Part shown: piece by piece, positions 1 to 6,860 of the stretch
How positions within the stretch are numbered: the first letter of the stretch is position 1
Layout of the letters: each line of letters starts with the position of its first letter
Source of the DNA: Nitrospirae bacterium GWC2_42_7
GTDB taxonomy: Bacteria > Nitrospirota > Thermodesulfovibrionia > Thermodesulfovibrionales > UBA6898
Length of the DNA: 9,691 nucleotides
Assembly (NCBI GenBank): GCA_001803645.1
Contig: MHDW01000229.1
Coordinates: forward strand, 1,796 to 11,486
Direction: 5' to 3'
Translations under genes and position numbers: made by a program
The notes under the pieces: generated by a model
Told to the model about the DNA's origin: nothing
Databases searched by the model: none
The model's input: the letters and a program-made list of their open reading frames with translations, nothing else

Positions 1-1429
1 TCTTCTCAATATCAGCCTGATCGATCCCAGGGCCGGTATCTGCAAAACTAATCCTGGCAGAATTCATAGAGTTCTCTGTTGATACAATAAGCTCTCCATC
101 TGACCTCATGGCCTCTATGGCATTAACGCCGAGATTCCAGAAGACCTGTCTTAATTTCTGCTGATCAGCATTGATCTGAAATGTACCCTTATATTCTTTT
201 TTTATTAATACTCTGTTGTTCTTCTTTTCAAGATTGCTCAGCAATTCAAGCGTCTCATCAAGGAGCAAATGAAGATCTAATCTTTCCATTTTAAGAGGTT
301 TTGGGCTCGAATATGTCAAAAAATCAGTTACCGTATTATTCAGGCGCTCCATCTCTCTCAGTGCGATATCCATCAGTTTCTCCCTGTGCTTTGCAGGCAT
401 TTTATCTTCCTTAAGCATTTCCACGGAACCCTTCAGGGAAGCAAGGGGGTTTCTTATCTCATGAGCAATGTTGGCTGACAACTCTCCTATGGCTGCCCAT
501 TTTTCTTTCTGTTTCATTTCGAGCTCCAGTTTCTTGAGCTGGGTCAGGTCCTGAAACACACCGATAAATCCTGTGTCCTTGCCGCTGATATCCTTAAGTG
601 AAGATATATTGAGCCCTATTATCTTCATATATTCTTTTGTTTCCAGAATCTCCTCCCGGCGCCCTGGTTCAAACGGGAACTTAAGAAATGGGAATGCTGC
701 TTCAATACTGAGGCCGATCACATCTTCTTTTCTTATTCCTGTTATTTTTTCAGCAGCCAAATTGAAGATCAGAACATTTCCGTTCACATCAGTTGTAAAC
801 AGACCGCTCGGGAGACTCTCGATAACTTTTATGTTAAAAAGCTCTAAATCTTTAAGATGAGTATCTTTTTCCTCAAGTTTCTGTACTGTCCGCTCCAGTC
901 TGTGTGAAAGATAACCGCCAAGATAGGCTGTAATATAAAAAGAAAGTATATGAATAAAAATATTGTAGAGAAATTCTTTCTCCGGGATACTGTCTTCAGG
1001 GATTAACGGCAGAAGTTTATTATAAAACTGCAGGTCGATCAATAGCCCGTAAAGGATACTGCTCAGGCTGGCAATAACATAGCCTGCCTTCTTATTAAGG
1101 ACAATACTCGAAGACAAGACATTCAGTATCAATGTAAAAGAGAACAAACTATAGATTCCGCCAGTAATATAGACCATCACAATCGAAGAAAGAACATCTG
1201 CTACTAGCTGGATATAAGCAAAAACAAAAAGATTTTTCATCCTCCTGATAAGCAGAGAGTAAACAATGGTCAGCGCATAAAGGAATATAATAAAATATGA
1301 TATTGATTGGGGATGGGCATAAAAATACTCTACTTTAAATAAAAAAGCTGAACCCAGAAGAAGGGTAACGAATAAGGCCCTGAAACCTATCAGGGCCTTA
1401 ATTCTTGCGAACATGGCATTATCTGCCAT
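1..1429 (-). CDS. pilS: Membrane sensor histidine kinase, PilS-like (3' end outside window)
   Basis: Read from the ATG at 1429, this gives 476 codons still open at the window edge. Six hydrophobic segments (about residues 12-32, 43-62, 67-89, 92-111, 115-133, 153-175) match the six-helix sensor of PilS. A PAS domain follows at about 195-300, then a HisKA H-box (AHEIRNPLASLKGS) with the phospho-accepting His323. The ATPase domain shows an N-box with Asn436 and a G1 box DTGPGI starting at Asp464; the remaining G boxes lie beyond the edge. In the PilS family the kinase autophosphorylates and passes phosphate to PilR, which activates sigma-54-dependent pilin transcription. A pilR gene just to the left is expected but not seen. 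It starts 5 bases after the pilC stop with only a weak Shine-Dalgarno, so coupled translation is likely. A second ATG at 1414 is an alternative start. The kinase call is certain; the PilS name rests on six helices plus PAS plus pil context. Confidence 0.88.
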   Translation of the reverse strand, partial: MADNAMFARIKALIGFRALFVTLLLGSAFLFKVEYFYAHPQSISYFIIFLYALTIVYSLLIRRMKNLFVFAYIQLVADVLSSIVMVYITGGIYSLFSFTLILNVLSSSIVLNKKAGYVIASLSSILYGLLIDLQFYNKLLPLIPEDSIPEKEFLYNIFIHILSFYITAYLGGYLSHRLERTVQKLEEKDTHLKDLELFNIKVIESLPSGLFTTDVNGNVLIFNLAAEKITGIRKEDVIGLSIEAAFPFLKFPFEPGRREEILETKEYMKIIGLNISSLKDISGKDTGFIGVFQDLTQLKKLELEMKQKEKWAAIGELSANIAHEIRNPLASLKGSVEMLKEDKMPAKHREKLMDIALREMERLNNTVTDFLTYSSPKPLKMERLDLHLLLDETLELLSNLEKKNNRVLIKKEYKGTFQINADQQKLRQVFWNLGVNAIEAMRSDGELIVSTENSMNSARISFADTGPGIDQADIEK

Positions 1430-1434
1430 TGTAT

Positions 1435-2652
1435 TTACTTTATCAATGTGATCAGTTTGAATATAGGCAGATACATGGCAATAACAATAAAGCCGACAGA
1501 ACCGCCAAGAAATACCATTAACATCGGCTCCATCATGGATGTCAGATTATCGACCGCACTGTCCACCTCATCATCATAAAAGTCTGCGATCTTCGAAAGC
1601 ATTGCATCAAGAGCACCTGTAGATTCTCCGACAGCGATCATGTGTGTGACCATTGGAGGAAATACCTTTGACTTCATCAAAGGCTCAGCGAGGGTCTTTC
1701 CCTCGGACACTGCCTGTCTTATATCCATAACAGCGTATTCTATCACTTTGTTGCCTGCTGTCTTGGCTGTTATCTCAAGACCGTCGAGAATCGGAACACC
1801 GCTGCTTATCAATGTGCCCAGTGTCCTTGTAAATTTTGCAACCGCAACCTTTCTGAGCAGAATACCAAATATAGGCAGTTTTAATAAAAAAGTATCCGTT
1901 GTCTTTTTGCCTGTCTCAGTTCTTCTGAACTGTTTAATACCCACAAAGATCCCTATCAGCGCAACAAGAGTTATCAGTCCGCCAATGCCGGCAAAAAAGT
2001 CACTTGTCTTCATAACAAAAAGAGTGGGCAGAGGCAATGTACCACCCATCGATGTGAACATTTTAGAGAAAGTAGGTACAACAAAGACCATGATCACCGC
2101 AATAACCAGAATAGCTATGGAAGATACAACAGCAGGGTATATCATCGCACCTTTAACTTTTTTCTTCAGCTTCATAGCCTTTTCGATATATGCAGCAAGT
2201 CTGTTCAGAATAGTATCGAGTATACCTCCGGACTCACCTGCTGCAACCATATTTGCATAAAGATCAGAAAAGACCCTTGGGTGTTTTTTGAGTGCATCAG
2301 CGTATGTAGCACCTGACTCAACATCATTCTTTATTGTAGAAAGAGTTTGGGCCATGGTCTTGTTTTCGACCTGTGTAGAGAGTATCTCAAGGGCCTGGAC
2401 AAGCGGAAGGCCGGCATCTATCATAGTAGCAAACTGTCTTGTAAAAATAACTATATCCTTGTCTTTAACACCAGCGCTTCCAAAGCTTAGTCCTGCAAAT
2501 GGCTTCTTTGCCGCTTTAGTTTTAATAATAGTCGGCATTATGTTCTTTTTTCTTAACTGGGCTATTACCTCTTCTTTCGAATTAGCTGTAATCTCACCTG
2601 ATTCAACAACCCCTCTGGTTGTTTTTCCCGACCACTCAAAAATTTCTGCCAT
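1435..2652 (-). CDS. pilC: Type IV pilus inner-membrane platform protein PilC
   Basis: A 405-residue protein, the normal length for PilC/GspF. It carries two T2SSF repeats, at about 67-190 and 270-393. Each repeat opens with a matching helix (FTRQFATMIDAG at 70-81 and FTRTLGTLISSG at 274-285) and contains a GES motif (AAGESGGILD at 137-146 and AVGESTGALD at 340-349). Hydrophobic membrane segments lie at about 174-194, 222-240 and 376-398. The short N-terminal region (FEWSGKTTRG, then GEI) is typical of the family. PilC sits in the inner membrane and couples PilB and PilT ATPase movement to insertion or removal of pilins. Its strong Shine-Dalgarno GGGAGGT overlaps the pilT stop codon, and only 3 bases separate the two genes, so translation is probably coupled. 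No damage or missing motif is visible. Confidence 0.96.
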   Translation of the reverse strand: MAEIFEWSGKTTRGVVESGEITANSKEEVIAQLRKKNIMPTIIKTKAAKKPFAGLSFGSAGVKDKDIVIFTRQFATMIDAGLPLVQALEILSTQVENKTMAQTLSTIKNDVESGATYADALKKHPRVFSDLYANMVAAGESGGILDTILNRLAAYIEKAMKLKKKVKGAMIYPAVVSSIAILVIAVIMVFVVPTFSKMFTSMGGTLPLPTLFVMKTSDFFAGIGGLITLVALIGIFVGIKQFRRTETGKKTTDTFLLKLPIFGILLRKVAVAKFTRTLGTLISSGVPILDGLEITAKTAGNKVIEYAVMDIRQAVSEGKTLAEPLMKSKVFPPMVTHMIAVGESTGALDAMLSKIADFYDDEVDSAVDNLTSMMEPMLMVFLGGSVGFIVIAMYLPIFKLITLIK

Positions 2653-2655
2653 TTT

Positions 2656-3747
2656 TTACCTCCCGCGTCCAGAAGTTGTGCTTGCAATCTTCTGTAGCAT
2701 TGTGATTATTTCCTCAGGCAAAGTAGATCTCATTATAACATCTTCATAAGATAGATGGCCTTTGGTATAAAGCTCTATCAAAGACTGGTTCATTGTCTGC
2801 ATCCCGAATTTCGCCTGGCCTGTCTGCATCATTGAATATAGCTGATGTATTTTGTCTTCTCTTATAAGGTTCCTTATCGCAGGGTTAGGAATAAGAAGCT
2901 CCATAGCCAGCACCCTGCCCTTGCCTGACTTTTTTGGAATTAATTGTTGTGCCATTATTCCCTCAAGAACAAAAGAAAGTTGTACTCTTATCTGCTCCTG
3001 CTGATGGGGCGGGAACACATCAATTACACGGTTTATTGTCTGAACAGCGGAGTTCGTATGGAGTGTAGCCAAGGTTAAGTGTCCTGTCTCTGAGACAGTA
3101 AGGGCGGCCTCGATCGTCTCAAGGTCCCTCATTTCACCGATGAGTACAACATCCGGGTCTTGCCTAAGAACATATCTGAGGGCAGCCTTAAAAGATGCTG
3201 TATCTGCATTGACCTCTCTTTGATTGATAAGGCATTTTTTATGGCCATGCAGATATTCTATCGGGTCTTCAACTGTTATTATATGGTCGTATCTTTCAGA
3301 GTTGATCCTGTCCACCATGGTTGCAAGCGTTGTGGACTTACCGCTTCCTGTAGGCCCGGTGACAAGGATAAGACCTCTCGGTTTTTTTACCATTTCATTG
3401 ACTATTTCAGGGAGCCCAAGTTCCTGGAATGTCTTGATCTCAAAAGGGATAGTTCTGAACGCCCCTGCAACAGCCCCCCTCTGCATAAAGATATTTCCCC
3501 TGAATCTGCTGAGGCCCTTTACGCCAAAGGACAGATCAAGCTCATTATTCTCTTCAAATTTGTGCTTCTGCGCATCAGTTAAGATACTGTAACAAAGGGA
3601 CTTTGTCTCAGAAGGTGAAAAAGCCGGAGAATCGAGTGGAACGAGTTTCCCGTCAACCCTTAATCTCGGCGGGCTATTGGTTGTAATATGCAGGTCAGAG
3701 GCCCCTTTCTCTATCATGGTTTTCAGCAGGTCATAAATGCTAGCCAT
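2656..3747 (-). CDS. pilT: Type IV pilus retraction ATPase PilT
   Basis: A 363-residue secretion ATPase, within the usual PilT length. In order it shows an N-terminal PAS-like region (SDLH near 17-20, RLRVDG at 28-33), Walker A GPTGSGKS at 131-138, the Asp box around VEDPIEY at 159-165, an atypical Walker B ending GEMRD at 204-208, and the His box TGHLTLATLHTN at 221-232. The motif AIRNLIRE at 290-297 is the PilT hallmark associated with retraction and is absent from PilB, so it separates the two. The hexamer depolymerises pili at the base, powering twitching and DNA uptake in known species. It begins 11 bases after the pilB stop, with Shine-Dalgarno AAAGGAG overlapping that stop, and is followed at 3 bases by pilC. 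All catalytic motifs are intact. Confidence 0.97.
   Translation of the reverse strand: MASIYDLLKTMIEKGASDLHITTNSPPRLRVDGKLVPLDSPAFSPSETKSLCYSILTDAQKHKFEENNELDLSFGVKGLSRFRGNIFMQRGAVAGAFRTIPFEIKTFQELGLPEIVNEMVKKPRGLILVTGPTGSGKSTTLATMVDRINSERYDHIITVEDPIEYLHGHKKCLINQREVNADTASFKAALRYVLRQDPDVVLIGEMRDLETIEAALTVSETGHLTLATLHTNSAVQTINRVIDVFPPHQQEQIRVQLSFVLEGIMAQQLIPKKSGKGRVLAMELLIPNPAIRNLIREDKIHQLYSMMQTGQAKFGMQTMNQSLIELYTKGHLSYEDVIMRSTLPEEIITMLQKIASTTSGRGR
2658..2664 (-). promoter_or_regulatory. Ribosome binding site of pilC overlapping pilT stop
   Basis: On the minus strand GGGAGGT lies 5 bases before the pilC ATG, and its last base is the first base of the pilT TAA (2656-2658). This fixes the pilC start at 2652. 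A ribosome terminating on pilT would stand on this site, which supports translational coupling. Confidence 0.85.
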
Positions 3748-3753
3748 TGAATT

Positions 3754-3760
3754 CTCCTTT
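3754..3760 (-). promoter_or_regulatory. Ribosome binding site of pilT overlapping pilB stop
   Basis: AAAGGAG on the minus strand, 6 bases before the pilT ATG at 3747, shares two bases with the pilB TAA (3759-3761). It supports the chosen pilT start and tight coupling of pilB and pilT. Confidence 0.85.
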
Positions 3761-5588
3761 AATCACCAAAAGTCACACGCATTATTTCTTCTATGGAAGT
3801 AACTCCGTCAGCCACTTTTGTTAAGCCGCTCATTCTCAGTGTCTTCATTCCGAGACGAACTGCTGCTTTTTTTATCTCTGCAGAAGAAGCACCTTCAAGC
3901 ACAAGCTCCTTCAGCTCATCCCTGACAAGCATGACCTCATAAAGCGCTATTCTGCCTTTATATCCGGAGTTGTTACAGGCAGGACATCCCTTGCCCTTAT
4001 AACATTTTATTGTCTTGGCTTCTTCCTCTGAAAAACCGACTTTAATTAAAGCAGCAGAGGGGATCTTCTCCTCCTCTTTACACTGAGTGCATATTTTTCT
4101 TGCAAGCCTCTGTGCAAGTATAAGGATCACGGATGAAGAAACAAGAAAAGGTTCAATACCCATATTCAACAGCCTGCTGATAGTGCCAGGTGCATCATTG
4201 GTATGCAATGTGCTTAAAACAAGATGGCCTGTGAGCGCTGCCTTTACTCCTATTTCTGCAGTCTCAAAGTCTCGTATCTCCCCTACCATTATGATGTCAG
4301 GGTCCTGTCTCAAAAAAGACCTTAAGGCTGATGCAAAAGTCAGGCCGATCTCTTCTTTGACCTGCACCTGATTGATACCCATAAAGTTATATTCAACAGG
4401 GTCTTCAGCGGTCATAATATTAGTGTCCGGTTTGTTAAGAAAATTCAGGGCTGAATAAAGCGTTGTTGTCTTGCCGCTACCTGTAGGGCCGGTTACGAGT
4501 ATCATGCCGTATGGTTTGCTGAGAGCCTCAAAAAAGTCCTGAAGAGCTGCTTCTTCAAATCCCAGTTTTGTAAGGTCCACCTGAAGGTTTGATTTGTCCA
4601 GAAGCCTGAGAACTGTCTTTTCTCCAAACAGGCAGGGAAGTGTTGAAACACGGAAATCTATCTCTCTTTTTTTGCCGAGCTTCAGTTTGATCCTGCCGTC
4701 CTGAGGCAGCCTTCTCTCTGCTATATCGAGCTTTGACATGATCTTCATCCTCGAGGTCAATGCAGCCCTGATCTTGACAGGAAGATTCATGACAGTATAC
4801 ATCATGCCGTCAATCCTGTATCTTACACGCAGAGAAGCTTCATACGGTTCTACATGGATGTCGCTCGCCCCTGATTTGATAGCGTTCACAAAAATTCCAT
4901 TCACCAGCTTTACAATAGGCGCCTCGACTTCTTTTATGACACTGGAGTCTTCCTGCTCCTCGATAACATCGACGTTGTCCAGAGCACTTCCTACTATCTT
5001 GTCAAAATCGTCAACATTAATGCTGGGACCCTCATCAAAAGAGCTTTGATCAAAAGCATTATCTCCTGCAAGGTCCTCTTCGCCCATTGTATAATCTTTT
5101 GCCTGTATATTACTGGATGAAGAGGAGGATGACGCAGAAGAAGTTGCCAGCATAGATTCGCCTTTGCCGAGGTAATAATTTGTAATAGCGCCAATTATTG
5201 CGGATTCGCTCGATACAACAACCTCGACATTATAACCGGTCATAAATTTTACATCATCTATTGCAAAAACATTTGAGGGATCTGCCAGGGCGACTGTTAA
5301 AGTTGCGCCGACTCTTGCAACAGGCATAATAAGATATTTTTTGGCCATATCTGCGGGTATCAATTTTAAAACAGCAGAATCTATTTTATAGTCAGCAAGA
5401 TTTATGGAAGGGACACCGTATTGTTTACTTAAAAAAGCAACGAGCTTATCTTCTGTAATAAATTCTAATTTAACAAGATTTGTGCCGAGTCTTCCGCCCT
5501 CTTTTCGCTGAAGATTCAACGCCTGCTTTAATTGTTCTTCAGTAATAATACTTGAAGCTATTAATAACTGACCCAGTTTAGCTGCCAT
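3759..5588 (-). CDS. pilB: Type IV pilus extension ATPase PilB
   Basis: A 609-residue protein if started at the ATG at 5588. From there the N-terminus reads KLGQLLIASSIITEEQL, the family's typical opening (MshEN/GspE N-terminal fold, about residues 1-140). The frame extends 20 residues further to 5648, but that extension is hydrophobic-aromatic, unlike the family, and has no Shine-Dalgarno. A Ser-rich (150-159) and acidic linker follows, then the GspE core: N2 domain with SDIHVEP at 242-248, Walker A GPTGSGKT at 367-374, Asp box AEDPVEY at 394-400, Walker B ending GEIRD at 436-440, and His box TGHLVLSTLHTN at 453-464. Two Cys-x2-Cys pairs (C500/C503 and C535/C538) form the zinc site typical of PilB and GspE. 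PilB powers pilin polymerisation through PilC. It is first in the pilB-T-C-S operon, just downstream of a promoter-like sequence. No Shine-Dalgarno is visible before the chosen ATG. Confidence 0.96.
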   Translation of the reverse strand: MAAKLGQLLIASSIITEEQLKQALNLQRKEGGRLGTNLVKLEFITEDKLVAFLSKQYGVPSINLADYKIDSAVLKLIPADMAKKYLIMPVARVGATLTVALADPSNVFAIDDVKFMTGYNVEVVVSSESAIIGAITNYYLGKGESMLATSSASSSSSSSNIQAKDYTMGEEDLAGDNAFDQSSFDEGPSINVDDFDKIVGSALDNVDVIEEQEDSSVIKEVEAPIVKLVNGIFVNAIKSGASDIHVEPYEASLRVRYRIDGMMYTVMNLPVKIRAALTSRMKIMSKLDIAERRLPQDGRIKLKLGKKREIDFRVSTLPCLFGEKTVLRLLDKSNLQVDLTKLGFEEAALQDFFEALSKPYGMILVTGPTGSGKTTTLYSALNFLNKPDTNIMTAEDPVEYNFMGINQVQVKEEIGLTFASALRSFLRQDPDIIMVGEIRDFETAEIGVKAALTGHLVLSTLHTNDAPGTISRLLNMGIEPFLVSSSVILILAQRLARKICTQCKEEEKIPSAALIKVGFSEEEAKTIKCYKGKGCPACNNSGYKGRIALYEVMLVRDELKELVLEGASSAEIKKAAVRLGMKTLRMSGLTKVADGVTSIEEIMRVTFGD

Positions 5589-5593
5589 ATGTC

Positions 5594-5613
5594 TAAAATA
5601 TATTAAAATATAC
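5594..5613. repeat. Tandem AT-rich 10-mer over the pilB promoter
   Basis: TAAAATATAT and TAAAATATAC stand directly next to each other on the plus strand. The right-hand copy lies in the -35/-10 spacer and the left-hand copy contains the proposed -10 box. The 10-base period is about one helical turn, so this could be a curved or protein-bound element, or simply low-complexity AT sequence. Confidence 0.4.
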
Positions 5614-5623
5614 CTAATGTCAA
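5595..5623 (-). promoter_or_regulatory. Putative sigma-70 promoter of the pilBTCS operon
   Basis: On the minus strand a perfect TTGACA (-35, 5618-5623) is followed after exactly 17 bases by TATTTT (-10, 5595-5600). The start point predicted 6-8 bases after the -10 falls at about 5589-5587, on the pilB ATG (5588), so the transcript would have essentially no leader. That fits the absence of a Shine-Dalgarno at pilB. The region is very AT-rich, so chance -10 matches are likely; the -35 match is the stronger part of the evidence. Confidence 0.5.
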
Positions 5624-5743
5624 TAAAGAGATACTTATAAATCAGCATGTTATGTGAATTTTGAGAAGGATATATTTACTATTAAATAAAGAAATGACTA
5701 GAAACAATTATAAATTAATGTAATATAAAGTTTTTTACCACTT

Positions 5744-5755
5744 ATCCGGCCGGAT
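5744..5755. promoter_or_regulatory. Perfect 12-bp palindrome, candidate operator
   Basis: ATCCGGCCGGAT is a perfect inverted repeat with no spacer. It is GC-rich in an otherwise AT-rich intergenic region between divergent pilB and the Toprim gene, 39 bases upstream of the Toprim start. A dimeric regulator could bind here. No second copy was noticed in the window and no known consensus is claimed. Confidence 0.35.
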
Positions 5756-5794
5756 TATGCAATAATAAAATCAAAATGATTTTTTCATAAAAAC

Positions 5795-6223
5795 ATGCTT
5801 AACACACAAAGAAACTTGCCAACAGATGATGACAAAGACAGGGCAGAAAGAATAAGGAAAATAATCGAAGCCCTTATTGAGGCAAACGAGAAATTCCCTG
5901 TGATTGTTGAAGGGAAAAAGGATGCTGATGCTCTCATGAAACTCGGCCTGACAGGCAAGATAATAACTCTGCATAACGGCAGGAATCTATACGATTTCTC
6001 TGAGGATATTCTCGATAAATTCGTGAAGGTCATAATTCTTCTTGACTGGGATATAAAAGGGGAAAATCTGTACAGATCACTGACTAAAAACCTGACCGGG
6101 CTTTGGGAAGGATTTTCTGACTTCAGGGAGATAATAAAGTTCTTGTGCCAGAAAGATATAAAAGATATAGAGGGGATTCCAAAACTGCTTTCAAGGCTGG
6201 AGGGAAATGAATACCCTCGGTAA
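5795..6223 (+). CDS. Small stand-alone Toprim-domain protein
   Basis: A 142-residue protein. After a charged N-terminal helix (about 10-33) it shows the Toprim signature: VIVEGKKDADAL at 36-47 with the conserved Glu39, then ILLDWDIKG at 81-89 with the Asp84-x-Asp86 pair, separated by a predicted beta-alpha stretch. These acidic residues bind metal in primases, topoisomerases and RNase M5. The protein is little more than one Toprim domain, resembling the small stand-alone Toprim proteins of archaea and some bacteria, whose substrate I do not know. There is no primase zinc finger or topoisomerase module. The last 17 bases overlap yraN, so the two are probably one transcript. No Shine-Dalgarno precedes the ATG; no other in-frame ATG would keep the Toprim motif. 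A nucleic-acid transaction such as RNA processing or DNA repair is a reasonable guess, not more. Confidence 0.85.
   Translation: MLNTQRNLPTDDDKDRAERIRKIIEALIEANEKFPVIVEGKKDADALMKLGLTGKIITLHNGRNLYDFSEDILDKFVKVIILLDWDIKGENLYRSLTKNLTGLWEGFSDFREIIKFLCQKDIKDIEGIPKLLSRLEGNEYPR
6199..6203 (+). promoter_or_regulatory. Ribosome binding site of yraN inside the Toprim gene
   Basis: GGAGG lies 3 bases before the yraN ATG at 6207, inside the last codons of the upstream gene. The spacing is short but usable. It supports the overlapping start and coupled expression. Confidence 0.65.
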
Positions 6224-6554
6224 AGAAGGGGAAGAAGCTGCTGTTGATTTCCTGAAAAAGAACGGTTACAGAATTATTGAGAAAAATTACAAAACTGTCT
6301 TTGGAGAGATCGATATTATCGCAAAAGATAAAGATATTGTTGTTTTTGTTGAAGTAAAAACAAGGGCAGACAGGTCTTTCGGCCATCCATTTGAAGCTGT
6401 ACATCCAAGGAAAAGAGAAAAGATAAGAAAAGTAGCTTTATGTTTTCTTAAAAAGCTCAAAAAAGAAGTTCCTGCCAGATTTGATGTGCTGAGCATAAAT
6501 ATCGAGGGCAAGAAGAAAAAAATCGAACATATTGTAGATGCTTTTGAAGTCTGA
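6207..6554 (+). CDS. yraN: YraN / UPF0102 family nuclease-fold protein
   Basis: A 115-residue protein, the typical size of UPF0102. It opens with the family's LGKEGEEAAVDFLKKNGY helix (4-21), then shows GEIDIIA at 33-39, FVEVKTR at 47-53 and RFDVLSI at 91-97. GEID plus the EVK triad (Asp36, Glu49, Lys51) is the core of a restriction-endonuclease-like fold, and all three residues are present. The family is widespread and often sits near rnhB (RNase HII); its cellular role is not settled and a DNA repair or recombination function is inferred from fold only. Here its partner is a Toprim protein instead, overlapping by 17 bases. The C-terminus is Lys-rich (KKKKIEH at 102-108). Downstream it faces the tRNA gene convergently, with no convincing terminator. 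Confidence 0.93.
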   Translation: MNTLGKEGEEAAVDFLKKNGYRIIEKNYKTVFGEIDIIAKDKDIVVFVEVKTRADRSFGHPFEAVHPRKREKIRKVALCFLKKLKKEVPARFDVLSINIEGKKKKIEHIVDAFEV

Positions 6555-6639
6555 CCCGGAACTAATACATTCCTGTGATTTTTTCTCCGCACCAGATAAA
6601 TCTATAAGTCAGCGATCAGATAAAATTAGAGGATTTTAA

Positions 6640-6715
<76 letters not shown>

Positions 6716-6860
6716 TAGAGCTTATAAAGTAACACATCCCAAATAAGAGTTGTCAAATTGTCCATTTAAATTTTACAACCCATATAAGAGGTACTGATCA
6801 ATCACGTTTGTTGTATTTAGTTGCGTTGTCCTTAGCTAATTAGACAGGATATTTTTCATT

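Noticed and set aside
573..860. Plus-strand open frame of 95 codons
   Set aside because: It lies opposite the PAS region of the PilS-like kinase, whose frame is continuous and shows all expected motifs.
1640..2260. Long plus-strand open frame (206 codons) opposite pilC
   Set aside because: It is a shadow of the pilC reading frame: no family resemblance and no ribosome site, with fully intact pilC on the other strand.
5589..5648. Twenty-residue N-terminal extension of pilB with an upstream ATG
   Set aside because: It has no Shine-Dalgarno, its composition is aromatic and AT-driven, it spans the promoter-like sequence, and the family N-terminus begins at the internal ATG at 5588.
6593..6624. 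Two direct copies of CAGATAAA between yraN and the tRNA gene
   Set aside because: Only 8 bases, AT-rich and unpaired with any mobile element; not distinguishable from chance.
6751..6756. TTGACA upstream of tRNA-Ala as its -35 box
   Set aside because: The best -10-like TATAAG lies 24 bases downstream, too far; hexamers at 16-19 bases match the consensus poorly.
6822..6846. Possible hairpin terminator (TGTC ... GACA) downstream of the Res-like gene
   Set aside because: The stem is only 4 pairs before mismatches and is not followed by a T-run in the direction of the Res transcript.
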